A stretch of 64,000 bases of DNA, from contig NZ_RQVR01000001.1 in assembly GCF_003865365.1 (NCBI RefSeq), positions 1,118 to 65,117 on the forward strand, written 5' to 3'. The position numbers and the translations under genes are program-made. Shown here piece by piece: positions 8,353 through 17,368 of this stretch. The notes under the pieces were generated by a model that was not told the DNA's origin, ran no database searches, and worked only from the letters and a program-made list of their open reading frames with translations. The first letter of the stretch is position 1. Each line of letters starts with the position of its first letter. Origin of the DNA: Flavobacterium macacae. GTDB lineage: Bacteria > Bacteroidota > Bacteroidia > Flavobacteriales > Flavobacteriaceae.

Positions 8353-8877
8353 ATGGAAGTTTCGCATATCAAACAAGAAATAAACATGACAGAAGCCTTG
8401 ATGCAACGCATCAATGAGCTTTTGAGCCATTATCCAGCGGACAAGAAAAAATCAGCGCTCTTGCCGGTTTTACACGATGTTCAAGATGCTCACGACAATT
8501 GGTTGAGTATTGAATTGATGGATAAAGTGGCCGAAATACTTGAAATCAAACCTATTGAAGTTTATGAAGTAGTGTCTTTTTACACGATGTTCAACAGACG
8601 CCCGATCGGTAAATTTATGTTTGAATTCTGCCAAACTTCGTCGTGCTGTTTGCGCGGCGCTGAAAATTTAATAGACTATACTTGTGATAAGTTAGGCGTT
8701 AAATTAGGCGAAACCAGCGCTGACGGAATGTTCGAAGTAAAAGCGGTGGAATGTTTAGGCGCTTGTGGTTATGCGCCAATGCTACAATTGGGAGATTTCT
8801 ACAAAGAAAATCTTACGAAAGAAAAAATTGACCAACTGATAGAGGATTGTAAAGAAGGTAAAATAAGCTTACACTAA
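8353..8877 (+). CDS. nuoE: NADH-quinone oxidoreductase subunit E
   Basis: A 24-kDa-type subunit (174 residues) of the NADH-oxidising module, with a thioredoxin-like fold carrying [2Fe-2S] cluster N1a. The ligands are CQTSSC (about 94-99) and ECLGACGYAP (about 135-144), the C-x4-C...C-x3-C pattern. The N-terminal helical part holds VYEVVSFYTMF, typical of the family. An internal ATG exists 11 codons downstream and could be the true start; the first ATG is kept because nothing excludes it. Confidence 0.97.
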   Translation: MEVSHIKQEINMTEALMQRINELLSHYPADKKKSALLPVLHDVQDAHDNWLSIELMDKVAEILEIKPIEVYEVVSFYTMFNRRPIGKFMFEFCQTSSCCLRGAENLIDYTCDKLGVKLGETSADGMFEVKAVECLGACGYAPMLQLGDFYKENLTKEKIDQLIEDCKEGKISLH

Positions 8878-8888
8878 TAATAGAAATT

Positions 8889-10256
8889 ATGTCAAAGAAA
8901 ATATTATTAGACAAAATAAATGTTCCAGGGATCAAGACGTATGAAGTATATCGTCGTGAAGGCGGTTATGCTTCTGTTGAAAAAGCCCTGAAAACAATGA
9001 CTCCAGACGAGATCGTTACTGAAGTTAAGAACTCAGGATTAAAAGGTCGCGGTGGTGCTGGTTTCCCAATGGGAATGAAATGGAGTTTCATTGACAAGAA
9101 ATCGGGCAACCCGAGACACTTGGTTTGCAACGCTGATGAGTCAGAACCGGGAACTTTTAAAGACCGTTATTTGATGGAATACATGCCCCACCTTTTGATC
9201 GAAGGTATGATTACCGCAAGTTTCGCGCTTGAAGCACACCTTTCTTACATTTATATTCGTGGAGAATATATGTGGGTATACAAGATTTTAGAAAACGCCA
9301 TTAAAGAAGCGTATGCTGCAGGATGGTTAGGAAAAAATATTTTAGGAACAGGTTATGACCTAGATCTTCACGTTCACGTGGGCGCTGGTGCTTATATCTG
9401 TGGAGAAGAAACAGCATTAATTGAATCTTTGGAGGGTAAAAGAGGAAATCCTCGTATCAAGCCGCCATTTCCTGCAATCAGCGGTTTATGGGCAAATCCA
9501 ACGGTGGTTAATAACGTAGAATCTATCGCAACCGTCCCTTATATCGTAAACAATTCTGGTGCAGAATATGCAAAAATCGGAACTGAAAAATCGACGGGTA
9601 CCAAATTAATTTCTGCTTCGGGACACGTTAAAAATCCTGGCGTTTATGAAATTGAATTGGGATTGAGCGTTTATGAATTTATGAATTCTGACGAATATTT
9701 AGGAGGAATGTTAGACGACAGGCCTTTAAAAGCGTTAGTTCCTGGAGGTTCCTCTGTGCCAATCTTGCCTGCTCATTTAATTTATAAAACGGCTAATGGT
9801 GACGACAGATTAATGTCGTATGAATCCTTAAGCGACGGTGGTTTTGCCACTGGTTCCATGTTGGGTTCAGGAGGTTTCATTGTTTACAATGACACTTCTT
9901 GCATCGTGAGAAACACTTGGAATTTTGCAAGATTTTACCACCACGAAAGCTGTGGCCAATGTTCTCCTTGCCGTGAAGGCACGGGATGGCTTGAAAAAGT
10001 ATTGCACCGAATCGAAACTGGCCACGGCCGCGAAGAAGATATCGATTTGCTTTGGGACATCCAGAGAAAAATTGAAGGAAACACAATTTGCCCATTAGGA
10101 GATGCGGCAGCTTGGCCGGTTGCAGCAGCGATCCGCCATTTTAGAGATGAATTTGAGTACCATGTTCGTTTCCCAGAAAAAATTAAAAACAGAGACCATT
10201 ATGTAGCGGAGCCTTTTGAAAAGGTAAAGCATTTGGTAGCAAAGCAAACAGTTTAA
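8889..10256 (+). CDS. nuoF: NADH-quinone oxidoreductase subunit F (NADH- and FMN-binding)
   Basis: This 455-residue subunit oxidises NADH with FMN and holds [4Fe-4S] cluster N3. GLKGRGGAGFPMGMKW (about 50-65) binds NADH/FMN. GAGAYICGEETALIESLEGK (about 163-182) is the second glycine-rich signature. The cluster ligands are ESCGQCSPCREG (about 355-366) and ICPLGDAAAWP (about 400). It interacts with NuoE (11 nt upstream) and NuoG. The sequence appears complete. Confidence 0.98.
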   Translation: MSKKILLDKINVPGIKTYEVYRREGGYASVEKALKTMTPDEIVTEVKNSGLKGRGGAGFPMGMKWSFIDKKSGNPRHLVCNADESEPGTFKDRYLMEYMPHLLIEGMITASFALEAHLSYIYIRGEYMWVYKILENAIKEAYAAGWLGKNILGTGYDLDLHVHVGAGAYICGEETALIESLEGKRGNPRIKPPFPAISGLWANPTVVNNVESIATVPYIVNNSGAEYAKIGTEKSTGTKLISASGHVKNPGVYEIELGLSVYEFMNSDEYLGGMLDDRPLKALVPGGSSVPILPAHLIYKTANGDDRLMSYESLSDGGFATGSMLGSGGFIVYNDTSCIVRNTWNFARFYHHESCGQCSPCREGTGWLEKVLHRIETGHGREEDIDLLWDIQRKIEGNTICPLGDAAAWPVAAAIRHFRDEFEYHVRFPEKIKNRDHYVAEPFEKVKHLVAKQTV

Positions 10257-10326
10257 TAAGTTTGGCGTTTAAAGTTGAAAGTTGCAAAACCTTAAACTTT
10301 AAGCCTTAAACTTTCAAAATAAAAGA
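10257..10326. repeat. Palindromic spacer between nuoF and nuoG
   Basis: TTGAAAGTT (10275-10283) pairs with AACTTTCAA (10309-10317), and TTAAAGTT (10269-10276) pairs with AACTTTAA (10295-10302). The spacer is therefore a double, nested set of complementary words. It is a third instance of the same architecture within the operon. Confidence 0.7.
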
Positions 10327-11376
10327 ATGAAAGTAACAATAGACGGTCAAACTATAGAAGTAGCGCCAGGAACCACAATCCTGCAAGCTGCTCGAATGAT
10401 TGGGGGAGAATCAGTGCCGCCAACGATGTGCTATTACTCAAAATTAAAAGGTTCTGGCGGAAAATGCCGTGCCTGTTTGGTGGAAGTTGCTAAAGGAAGT
10501 GAAGCTGATCCAAGACCAATGCCAAAATTAATGGCTTCGTGCGTAACGGGCGTTATGGACGGTATGGAAGTGAACAGCATCAAATCGGAGCGTGTTACCG
10601 AAGCAAGAAAATCAGTTACTGAATTTTTGCTTATCAACCACCCTTTAGATTGCCCTGTCTGTGACCAAGCCGGAGAATGTGATTTGCAAAACTTGAGCTT
10701 CAAGCATGGCAAATCGCAAACGCGCTACATTGAAGAAAAAAGAACTTTTGAGCCAGAAGATATCGGTCCGAATATTCAATTGCACATGAACCGCTGCATT
10801 TTGTGCTACAGATGTGTGATGGTTGCTGACCAATTGACTGACAATCGCGTTCACGGAGTTATGGACAGGGGCGACCACTCTAACATTTCGACGTGTATTT
10901 CAAAAGCGATTGACAATGAGTTTTCTGGAAATATGATTGATGTCTGCCCTGTTGGAGCTTTGACTGACAAAACTTTCCGTTTTAAACAGCGAGTTTGGTT
11001 CAACAAGCCTTACAACGCGCACAGAGAATGTAAAACTCCGGGATGTTGCGGCAAGACAACCGTGTGGATGTTTGGTAACGAAATCCAAAGAGTCACGGGA
11101 AGAAAAGATGAATTTCACGAAGTAGAAGAATTCATCTGCAACGAATGCCGATTTGACCATAAAGATACGAAAGACTGGGTTATTGAAGGACCAAGAAAAT
11201 TCGAAAAAGATTCAGTTATCAACCAAAATAATTATACCCAAAAATTAGACACGGTTGTGATCGAAACAGAAAAAGGAATCTTGAAAGGACGCGACCAAGA
11301 CAGAAAAAAAATCAGCATGCCAGCAATTCCTTTGAAAAGAGAAGAGCAAGAGGCATTTAAGGAAGGTAATATTTAA
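10327..11376 (+). CDS. nuoG: NADH-quinone oxidoreductase subunit G, short form
   Basis: An iron-sulfur subunit that passes electrons from NuoF/E toward NuoI. It has 349 residues, against roughly 700-900 in E. coli-type enzymes. A ferredoxin-like [2Fe-2S] domain comes first (CYYSKLKGSGGKCRACLVEV, about 35-54, and ASCV). Then come the His-Cys3 cluster (HPLDCPVCDQAGECDL, about 106-121) and a [4Fe-4S] pair (NRCILCYRCVMVAD, then DVCPVGAL). The last 100 residues contain CKTPGCCGKTTVWMFGNEI and ICNECRF. This matches the beginning of the [4Fe-4S] Mo-bisPGD domain, after which the large molybdopterin-fold domain is missing. The stop is clean, with nuoH 2 nt later. From memory, short NuoG is normal in Flavobacteria, so this is a lineage trait rather than a frameshift. 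Confidence 0.95.
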   Translation: MKVTIDGQTIEVAPGTTILQAARMIGGESVPPTMCYYSKLKGSGGKCRACLVEVAKGSEADPRPMPKLMASCVTGVMDGMEVNSIKSERVTEARKSVTEFLLINHPLDCPVCDQAGECDLQNLSFKHGKSQTRYIEEKRTFEPEDIGPNIQLHMNRCILCYRCVMVADQLTDNRVHGVMDRGDHSNISTCISKAIDNEFSGNMIDVCPVGALTDKTFRFKQRVWFNKPYNAHRECKTPGCCGKTTVWMFGNEIQRVTGRKDEFHEVEEFICNECRFDHKDTKDWVIEGPRKFEKDSVINQNNYTQKLDTVVIETEKGILKGRDQDRKKISMPAIPLKREEQEAFKEGNI

Positions 11377-11378
11377 TC

Positions 11379-12416
11379 ATGATGGATAGCACTATTATTA
11401 TAGAAAAAGGGATTTTCATTGTCATCATTTTTGCAATTACAATGTTGATGGCGATGTATTCTACGCTTGCAGAACGAAAAGTAGCTGCCTGGCTTCAAGA
11501 CCGTATTGGTCCCAACAGAGCTGGAAAAGGTGGTATTTTGCAACCGCTTGCTGATGGTTTGAAATTATTTTCTAAAGAAGAATTTTTACCCGACACTCCA
11601 AATAAATTTTTATTCGTAGTGGGTCCTGCAGTCTCCATGAGTGTGGCCTTGATGACAAGTGCCGTAATTCCGTGGGGAGATAAATTGCACTTATTCGGAA
11701 GAGATATTATTTTGCAGGCAACAGATATTGATGTTGCCATCTTATATGTTTTCGGAGTTTTGTCTGTTGGCGTTTATGGAATTATGATTGGAGGCTGGGC
11801 TTCTAACAACAAATTCTCGTTAATGTCAGCAATGAGGGCTGCTTCGCAAATGATTTCTTATGAAGTGGCGATGGGACTTTCTATCATTGCGCTGATCATG
11901 ATGACCGGAACGTTGAGCTTGAGAGAAATTTCACTGCAACAAAGCGGAATGAACTGGAATATTTTTTACCAGCCTTTAGGATTCATTATCTTTTTGGTAT
12001 GTTCGTTCGCTGAAACCAACAGGACGCCTTTTGACTTGGCGGAATGTGAGGCCGAATTAATTGGAGGGTACCACACTGAATATTCGTCAATGAGAATGGG
12101 ATTTTATTTGTTCGCTGAATACGCGAGCATGTTTATCTCTTCAACAATCTTGGCGGTTTTATACCTTGGTGCTTATAATTATCCAGGAATGGCTTGGGCT
12201 GTTGAAAATTGGGGCGTGAATATTGCAAACGTAATCGGGATTTTCGTATTATTTGGCAAAATCTGTTTCTTCATCTTTTTCTTTATGTGGGTAAGATGGA
12301 CGATTCCAAGATTTAGATATGACCAGTTAATGCGCTTGGGATGGCAGATGCTGATTCCGTTGGCGATTGCAAATATTGTGATTACGGGAGTTGTGATCTT
12401 GCTGTTTGACAGCTAA
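11379..12416 (+). CDS. nuoH: NADH-quinone oxidoreductase subunit H
   Basis: An integral membrane subunit (345 residues, about eight helices) that joins the peripheral arm to the proton-pumping arm and lines the quinone channel. Signatures: AERKVAAWLQDRIGPNRAG (about 31-49), FAETNRTPFDLAECEAELIG (about 212-231) and the late RWTIPRFRYDQLMRLGW. The start lies 2 nt after the nuoG stop. A 210-nt gap containing a long perfect hairpin follows before nuoI. Confidence 0.98.
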   Translation: MMDSTIIIEKGIFIVIIFAITMLMAMYSTLAERKVAAWLQDRIGPNRAGKGGILQPLADGLKLFSKEEFLPDTPNKFLFVVGPAVSMSVALMTSAVIPWGDKLHLFGRDIILQATDIDVAILYVFGVLSVGVYGIMIGGWASNNKFSLMSAMRAASQMISYEVAMGLSIIALIMMTGTLSLREISLQQSGMNWNIFYQPLGFIIFLVCSFAETNRTPFDLAECEAELIGGYHTEYSSMRMGFYLFAEYASMFISSTILAVLYLGAYNYPGMAWAVENWGVNIANVIGIFVLFGKICFFIFFFMWVRWTIPRFRYDQLMRLGWQMLIPLAIANIVITGVVILLFDS

Positions 12417-12626
12417 GGGCTGACAACGATTGGTCTAAAAGTTTAAAGAATTCGAATAGTTTGATAAATAGCCCCGATTGAAGAGGAAATGCTTTTTCTT
12501 TTTTCTAGAACCTGAATTTATTTCAGGTTCTAGAAAAAAGAAAAAGATTGCAACGGAAAGCGGGAAAATGGATGGCTGAAACAAAAGAACGTTTCGCTTC
12601 AAAATAAAAAAGAAATATATACTGAT
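12417..12626. repeat. nuoH-nuoI spacer with a perfect 25-bp hairpin
   Basis: Left arm 12492-12516 and right arm 12522-12546 are exact reverse complements around the 5-nt loop TTTAT. The arms end CTAGAACCTGAA / TTCAGGTTCTAG next to the loop and have pyrimidine/purine runs at the base. The flanks TAGCCCCGATTGAAG and ATTGCAACGGAAAGCGGGA are more GC-rich than typical spacers here. From memory, similar flanks around variable hairpins recur in Flavobacterium genomes. No T-run follows the stem on the plus strand, and essential nuo genes lie downstream. Confidence 0.8.
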
Positions 12627-13172
12627 ATGTCAATAGAAACTGTATCATTATCGGGAAGAAAAACGCAGGTTTCCAACAAGAAGATGACCTTCTTGGAGAG
12701 CCTGTATCTTGTGGCGATTGTGAAAGGATTGTTCATCACGATCAAACACTTGTTCACCAGAAAAGTGACGATTAAATATCCAGAACAAAAGAGAGAAATG
12801 AGCCCCGTGTATCGTGGCCAGCATATGTTGATGCGTGATGACGAAGGTCGCGAGCGCTGTACGGCGTGCGGACTTTGTGCCCTTTCTTGTCCTGCGGAAG
12901 CGATCACGATGAAAGCTGAAGAAAGAAAGCCGGAAGAGAAACACCTGTACAGAGAAGAAAAATATGCTTCGATCTATGAGATCAACATGTTGCGCTGCAT
13001 TTTCTGTGGCTTGTGTGAGGAAGCTTGCCCAAAACAGGCGATCTACTTGACGACTTCAAAGAAAATCGTCCAGGCAGATTATGACCGTGGCGAATTCATT
13101 TATGGAAAAGATAAATTGGTGATGCCATTAGAGCAAGCTTTGAATAATACTAAATTGAAAACGGCTAATTAA
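12627..13172 (+). CDS. nuoI: NADH-quinone oxidoreductase subunit I
   Basis: A peripheral subunit (181 residues) holding two [4Fe-4S] clusters, N6a and N6b, that bridge NuoG and NuoB. Both ligand sets are intact: CTACGLCALSCPAEA (about 79-93) and CIFCGLCEEACPKQA (about 124-138). An amphipathic N-terminal segment (LYLVAIVKGLFITIKHLF, about 26-43) anchors the protein against the membrane arm. nuoJ starts 1 nt after the stop. Confidence 0.98.
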   Translation: MSIETVSLSGRKTQVSNKKMTFLESLYLVAIVKGLFITIKHLFTRKVTIKYPEQKREMSPVYRGQHMLMRDDEGRERCTACGLCALSCPAEAITMKAEERKPEEKHLYREEKYASIYEINMLRCIFCGLCEEACPKQAIYLTTSKKIVQADYDRGEFIYGKDKLVMPLEQALNNTKLKTAN

Positions 13173-13173
13173 T

Positions 13174-13692
13174 ATGTTGACAACTGTATTTTATATTTTA
13201 TCGGCGCTGACCTTGGCAACGGCTTTTTTGACCATCTTGACCAAAAACCCAATCCACAGTGCCATTTATTTGGTGATCTGTTTCTTTACGATTGCCGGAC
13301 ATTATTTGATGTTTAACGCTCAGTTTTTGGCAGTGGTGCACATCATTGTATATTCTGGAGCAATCATGATTTTGCTGCTCTTTACGATCATGTTGATGAA
13401 CCTCAATAAAGAAGACGAACCTAACAAGCGGGGCTTGACCATCATTGCGGCCGTAGCTTCTTTCTGTTTGGTCTGCTTCGTGCTTTTGGCTGCTTTTTTG
13501 AAATCGATGCCAATTATTGAAGAATATTATGTTTCAGGCGAAGACTACCAATCTATCAAAATTCTTGGGCAGGTTTTGCTTGATGAAAAAGAAGGATTTA
13601 TGGTTCCGTTTGAATTTGCTTCGGTATTGCTGTTGGTATCAATGATTGGAGCGGTTTTATTGTCTAAAAAAGAAGAAAAAATAAGCGTATAG
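13174..13692 (+). CDS. nuoJ: NADH-quinone oxidoreductase subunit J
   Basis: A membrane-arm subunit (172 residues) with five predicted helices. The signature KNPIHSAIYLVICFF (about 24-38) is followed by VHIIVYSGAIMILLLFTIML (about 55-74), which includes the pi-bulge helix region involved in coupling. A C-terminal helix FASVLLLVSMIGAVLL ends in a short charged tail. nuoK follows after 2 nt. Confidence 0.96.
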   Translation: MLTTVFYILSALTLATAFLTILTKNPIHSAIYLVICFFTIAGHYLMFNAQFLAVVHIIVYSGAIMILLLFTIMLMNLNKEDEPNKRGLTIIAAVASFCLVCFVLLAAFLKSMPIIEEYYVSGEDYQSIKILGQVLLDEKEGFMVPFEFASVLLLVSMIGAVLLSKKEEKISV

Positions 13693-13694
13693 TT

Positions 13695-14015
13695 ATGCAA
13701 AATGTTTTACAAGAAATAGGCGTTGACAACTATATTTATCTTTCTACAATTTTATTTTGTATTGGGATATTTGGAGTATTGTTCAGAAGAAACGCTATCG
13801 TGATGTTTATGTCAATCGAGATCATGCTGAATGCAGTCAATCTTTTATTGGTTGTTTTTTCAACGTACCACCAAGATGCTGCTGGACAAGTTTTTGTATT
13901 CTTTTCAATGGCTGTCGCTGCTGCGGAAGTTGCCGTTGGATTGGCAATTCTGGTGGGAATCTACAGAAACATCCATTCGATCGATATTGACAAATTAAAA
14001 AATTTAAAAGGATAA
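13695..14015 (+). CDS. nuoK: NADH-quinone oxidoreductase subunit K
   Basis: A small membrane subunit (106 residues, three helices), homologous to MrpC-type antiporter subunits. The conserved glutamates in helices 2 and 3 are visible: FMSIEIMLNAVNLLLV (about 38-53) and AVAAAEVAVGLAILV (about 72-86). They take part in the proton path of the membrane arm. Length and order are normal. Confidence 0.97.
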   Translation: MQNVLQEIGVDNYIYLSTILFCIGIFGVLFRRNAIVMFMSIEIMLNAVNLLLVVFSTYHQDAAGQVFVFFSMAVAAAEVAVGLAILVGIYRNIHSIDIDKLKNLKG

Positions 14016-14021
14016 TCCCTA

Positions 14022-15902
14022 ATGGAGACAAGCTTACTACTAACTTTATTACTGGCCCCATTCGCAGGGTTTTTATTCAATATATTCTTTGGAAAAAAAG
14101 TCAGCAGAAACATTTCTGGAACCATCGGCACTATTGCCGTTGCCGTTTCTTTCATCGTTTCCCTGAACTTCTTCTTTCAGATAAACAGTACAAAACAGCC
14201 TATTCTTATTGATTTATTTCAATGGATGACTTTAGAAAACTTTAATGTAAATTTCAGTTTCTTGCTAGACCAACTTTCTGTTCTTTGGTTGCTTTTTGTT
14301 ACCGGAATCGGAACTTTAATTCACATCTACTCGATCAGCTATATGCACGATGACGAAAATTTAAATAAGTTTTTTGCTTACTTAAACCTATTCATCTTCT
14401 TTATGATCATGTTGGTTGTGGGTTCAAACTTGCTGATCATGTTCATCGGCTGGGAAGGTGTTGGACTTTGTTCTTACCTATTAATCGGTTTCTGGTATAA
14501 AAACCAAGATTATAATGATGCGGCTAAAAAAGCCTTCATCATGAACCGAATAGGAGATTTAGGCTTCTTGGTGGGTGTATTTATTTTGGGCTATTTATTT
14601 AATTCTATAGATTTTGCCACCATGAAAACGGCAATTGCTTCCGGACAATCAGTTGATTTAGGCTGGTTAGGTTTTGCCACTCTATGTCTTTTCATTGGAG
14701 CTTCAGGAAAATCGGCACAAATTCCACTTTACACGTGGTTGCCTGACGCGATGGCTGGACCGACTCCAGTTTCTGCATTGATTCACGCGGCAACGATGGT
14801 AACGGCTGGTATTTTTATGATCACAAGATTAAACTTCTTGTTTGATTTGACGCCAGATGTTCAAATGATTATTGCGGTTGTCGGTGCTGTAACCTCTTTA
14901 GTTGCTGCCTTTATCGCCTTGGTTCAAAACGACATCAAAAAAGTTTTGGCTTACTCTACGGTTTCACAATTAGGATTGATGTTCTTGGCTTTAGGCTTAG
15001 GAGCTTATGAAATTGCTGTTTTCCACGTGATCACGCACGCTTTCTTTAAAGCTTGCCTGTTCTTAGGTTCAGGTTCAGTTATCCACGCCTTGGGCGGTGA
15101 ACAGGATATGAGAAAAATGGGTGGCTTGAGAAAATACATGAAAGTAACTTATATCACTTTCTTCATTGCCACTTTAGCCATTTCGGGCATTCCAATTTTT
15201 GCAGGTTTCTTCTCAAAAGATGAAATCTTAATGGTGGCTTTCCACGAGAACAAAGCGCTTTGGGCCATCGCCTCTTTGGCTTCGATCATGACTGCTTTTT
15301 ATATGTTTAGACTTTTATATCTTACATTCTTTAAAGAATTCAGAGGAACAGAAGAGCAAAAGCATCACTTGCACGAATCACCAAGCCTGATCACTTTTCC
15401 ATTAGTTGTTTTGGCTATTCTTTCTACGGTTGGAGGTTTTATCAGCTTTCCTGGAAACAGCTGGCTGAATGGTTACCTGACACCAATTTTCATTGGAGCA
15501 AGGGAAGAGCATCATTTAGACGGAACGACGTATATGTTGATGGGAATTGCGGTTATCGGCGCCTTGATCGGAATTGGGATGGCATATTCAAACTATATCA
15601 AAAAATCACAAGTACCAAGCGAAGACAGCGAAATCACTGGCTTTGCAAAGGTTTTATACAATAAATTTTATGTAGATGAAATTTATATGGCGGTTATCGT
15701 GAAGCCAATTTATGCTATTGCAAGCTTCTCGAAAAACTTTATTGAAACAGCCATTTCCGGATTTGTTTTCGGATTAGGAAAAGTAACAAATATCGTTGGA
15801 AATCAAGGAAAAGCAATTCAAAACGGAAGCGTTGGTTTTTACCTTTTCGTTTTTGTAATCGCCTCTGCATCATTCATCGCCTATTTATTTTTAGCACAAT
15901 AA
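14022..15902 (+). CDS. nuoL: NADH-quinone oxidoreductase subunit L
   Basis: The distal antiporter-like proton-pumping subunit (626 residues). MFIGWEGVGLCSYLLIGFWY (about 140-159) contains the key glutamate of helix 5. The central SAQIPLYTWLPDAMAGPTPV and SALIHAATMVTAGIFMI (about 235-275) are the proton-transporting signature. The C-terminal part includes the long lateral helix region and a last anchor helix (VGFYLFVFVIASASFIAYLF). The gene starts 6 nt after nuoK. Confidence 0.98.
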   Translation: METSLLLTLLLAPFAGFLFNIFFGKKVSRNISGTIGTIAVAVSFIVSLNFFFQINSTKQPILIDLFQWMTLENFNVNFSFLLDQLSVLWLLFVTGIGTLIHIYSISYMHDDENLNKFFAYLNLFIFFMIMLVVGSNLLIMFIGWEGVGLCSYLLIGFWYKNQDYNDAAKKAFIMNRIGDLGFLVGVFILGYLFNSIDFATMKTAIASGQSVDLGWLGFATLCLFIGASGKSAQIPLYTWLPDAMAGPTPVSALIHAATMVTAGIFMITRLNFLFDLTPDVQMIIAVVGAVTSLVAAFIALVQNDIKKVLAYSTVSQLGLMFLALGLGAYEIAVFHVITHAFFKACLFLGSGSVIHALGGEQDMRKMGGLRKYMKVTYITFFIATLAISGIPIFAGFFSKDEILMVAFHENKALWAIASLASIMTAFYMFRLLYLTFFKEFRGTEEQKHHLHESPSLITFPLVVLAILSTVGGFISFPGNSWLNGYLTPIFIGAREEHHLDGTTYMLMGIAVIGALIGIGMAYSNYIKKSQVPSEDSEITGFAKVLYNKFYVDEIYMAVIVKPIYAIASFSKNFIETAISGFVFGLGKVTNIVGNQGKAIQNGSVGFYLFVFVIASASFIAYLFLAQ

Positions 15903-15912
15903 TTTATCACTA

Positions 15913-17352
15913 ATGGACGTATCTTTATTATTAATTATTTTATTAGTTGGAGCAATTGCCACTTTCTTGTCAGGAGATAAATGGGCTTCAAAAACAGCTT
16001 TGGTATTTAGCTTGGCTGCTTTCGGTGCATCGCTTTACCTTTTAAGCTTGTATAACGCGGGACAGAATATCAACTTCATCGCACGATGGATTTCTGTACC
16101 TAACATTTCACTTTCGTTTAAAGCAGATGGATTGGCATTGGCATTAGTATTGCTGACCACGGCATTAACACCACTAATTTTATTCTCTTCTTTTGGAAAT
16201 TCATACGATAAATCAAGAAATTTCTATGGTTTAGTAATGCTTATGGTTTTTGCTATGGCAGGAACTTTCTTGAGTGATGACGGTTTCTTATATTATATTT
16301 TCTGGGAAATTGCTTTAATTCCGATCTACTTCATAGCCTTGATTTGGGGTAATGGTAATCCGCAAAGCAGAAGAAAAGCAGTGGTGAAATTTTTCATTTA
16401 CACATTTGCAGGTTCGTTATTTATGCTTGTTTCTTTCATCTATTTATATTTAAGAGCTGGAAGTTTCTTGTGGGCTGATTTGACAAGTGTTGAATTGACT
16501 GCAAGAGAACAATTTTGGATATTCTTAGGTTTCTTTATGGCATATGCTATCAAGATTCCGCTTATACCTTTTCATACTTGGCAAGCCAAAGTATACCAAA
16601 AAGCACCCGCAGTTGGGACAATGCTTTTGTCTGGAATTATGTTGAAAATGGCACTTTACAGCATCATCAGATGGCAATTGCCAATTGCACCAGTTGCTGC
16701 AAAAGAATACATGTTTTATTTCATCGGATTAAGCGTTGCTGGAGTAATCTATGGTTCAATCATCGCCTTGAAACAAAAAGATCTTAAAAAATTATTGGCT
16801 TATTCTTCTCTTGCCCACGTTGGATTAATTGCTGCCGGTATATACACTTTGACTTTAGACGGTCTTCGTGGAGCGGTTTTGCAAATGATCTCACACGGAT
16901 TTGTAATTGTTGGCTTATTCTTCGCAGCTGAAATTATTTCTAGAAGATATAACACTACTAAAATTTCAGAAATGGGCGGTATCCGAATTCAATCTACAAA
17001 ATTCACTTCCATGTTTATGATTTTGGTATTGGCTTCTATTTCATTGCCAGGAACTTTCAACTTCATTGGAGAATTTGCATTGCTTTACGGCTTGACGCAA
17101 GTGAACATTTGGGTTGCCATTTTAGCAGGAACAACAATCATTTTAGGAGCTTTTTATATGTTGAAAATGTTCCAAAAAGTGATGCTTGGAAAGAAAAATG
17201 AAAAACTTTTTGCAGACGTTAACTTTAACGAAGGTTTTTCAATGGTCATAATTATTGCTGTTTTATTGTTTTTCGGATTGTATCCAAAACCAATCGTGGA
17301 TTTAATTACGCCAAGCTTAGAACAGATTTTAGCAGTTATAAACAGAATTTAA
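15913..17352 (+). CDS. nuoM: NADH-quinone oxidoreductase subunit M
   Basis: The second antiporter-like subunit (479 residues). The helix-5 glutamate lies in YYIFWEIALIPIYFIALIW (about 128-146). The transport signature is IPLIPFHTWQAKVYQKAPAV followed by TMLLSGIMLKMALYSIIRW (about 214-256). LKKLLAYSSLAHVGLIAAGI (about 292-311) is the second half-channel region. It follows nuoL by 10 nt. Confidence 0.98.
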   Translation: MDVSLLLIILLVGAIATFLSGDKWASKTALVFSLAAFGASLYLLSLYNAGQNINFIARWISVPNISLSFKADGLALALVLLTTALTPLILFSSFGNSYDKSRNFYGLVMLMVFAMAGTFLSDDGFLYYIFWEIALIPIYFIALIWGNGNPQSRRKAVVKFFIYTFAGSLFMLVSFIYLYLRAGSFLWADLTSVELTAREQFWIFLGFFMAYAIKIPLIPFHTWQAKVYQKAPAVGTMLLSGIMLKMALYSIIRWQLPIAPVAAKEYMFYFIGLSVAGVIYGSIIALKQKDLKKLLAYSSLAHVGLIAAGIYTLTLDGLRGAVLQMISHGFVIVGLFFAAEIISRRYNTTKISEMGGIRIQSTKFTSMFMILVLASISLPGTFNFIGEFALLYGLTQVNIWVAILAGTTIILGAFYMLKMFQKVMLGKKNEKLFADVNFNEGFSMVIIIAVLLFFGLYPKPIVDLITPSLEQILAVINRI

Positions 17353-17368
17353 TTTAGTCAGATATAAA

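Noticed and set aside
10327-11376. NuoG truncated by frameshift
   Set aside because: The stop is clean, nuoH follows after 2 nt, and no continuation of the missing domain is seen in other frames downstream.
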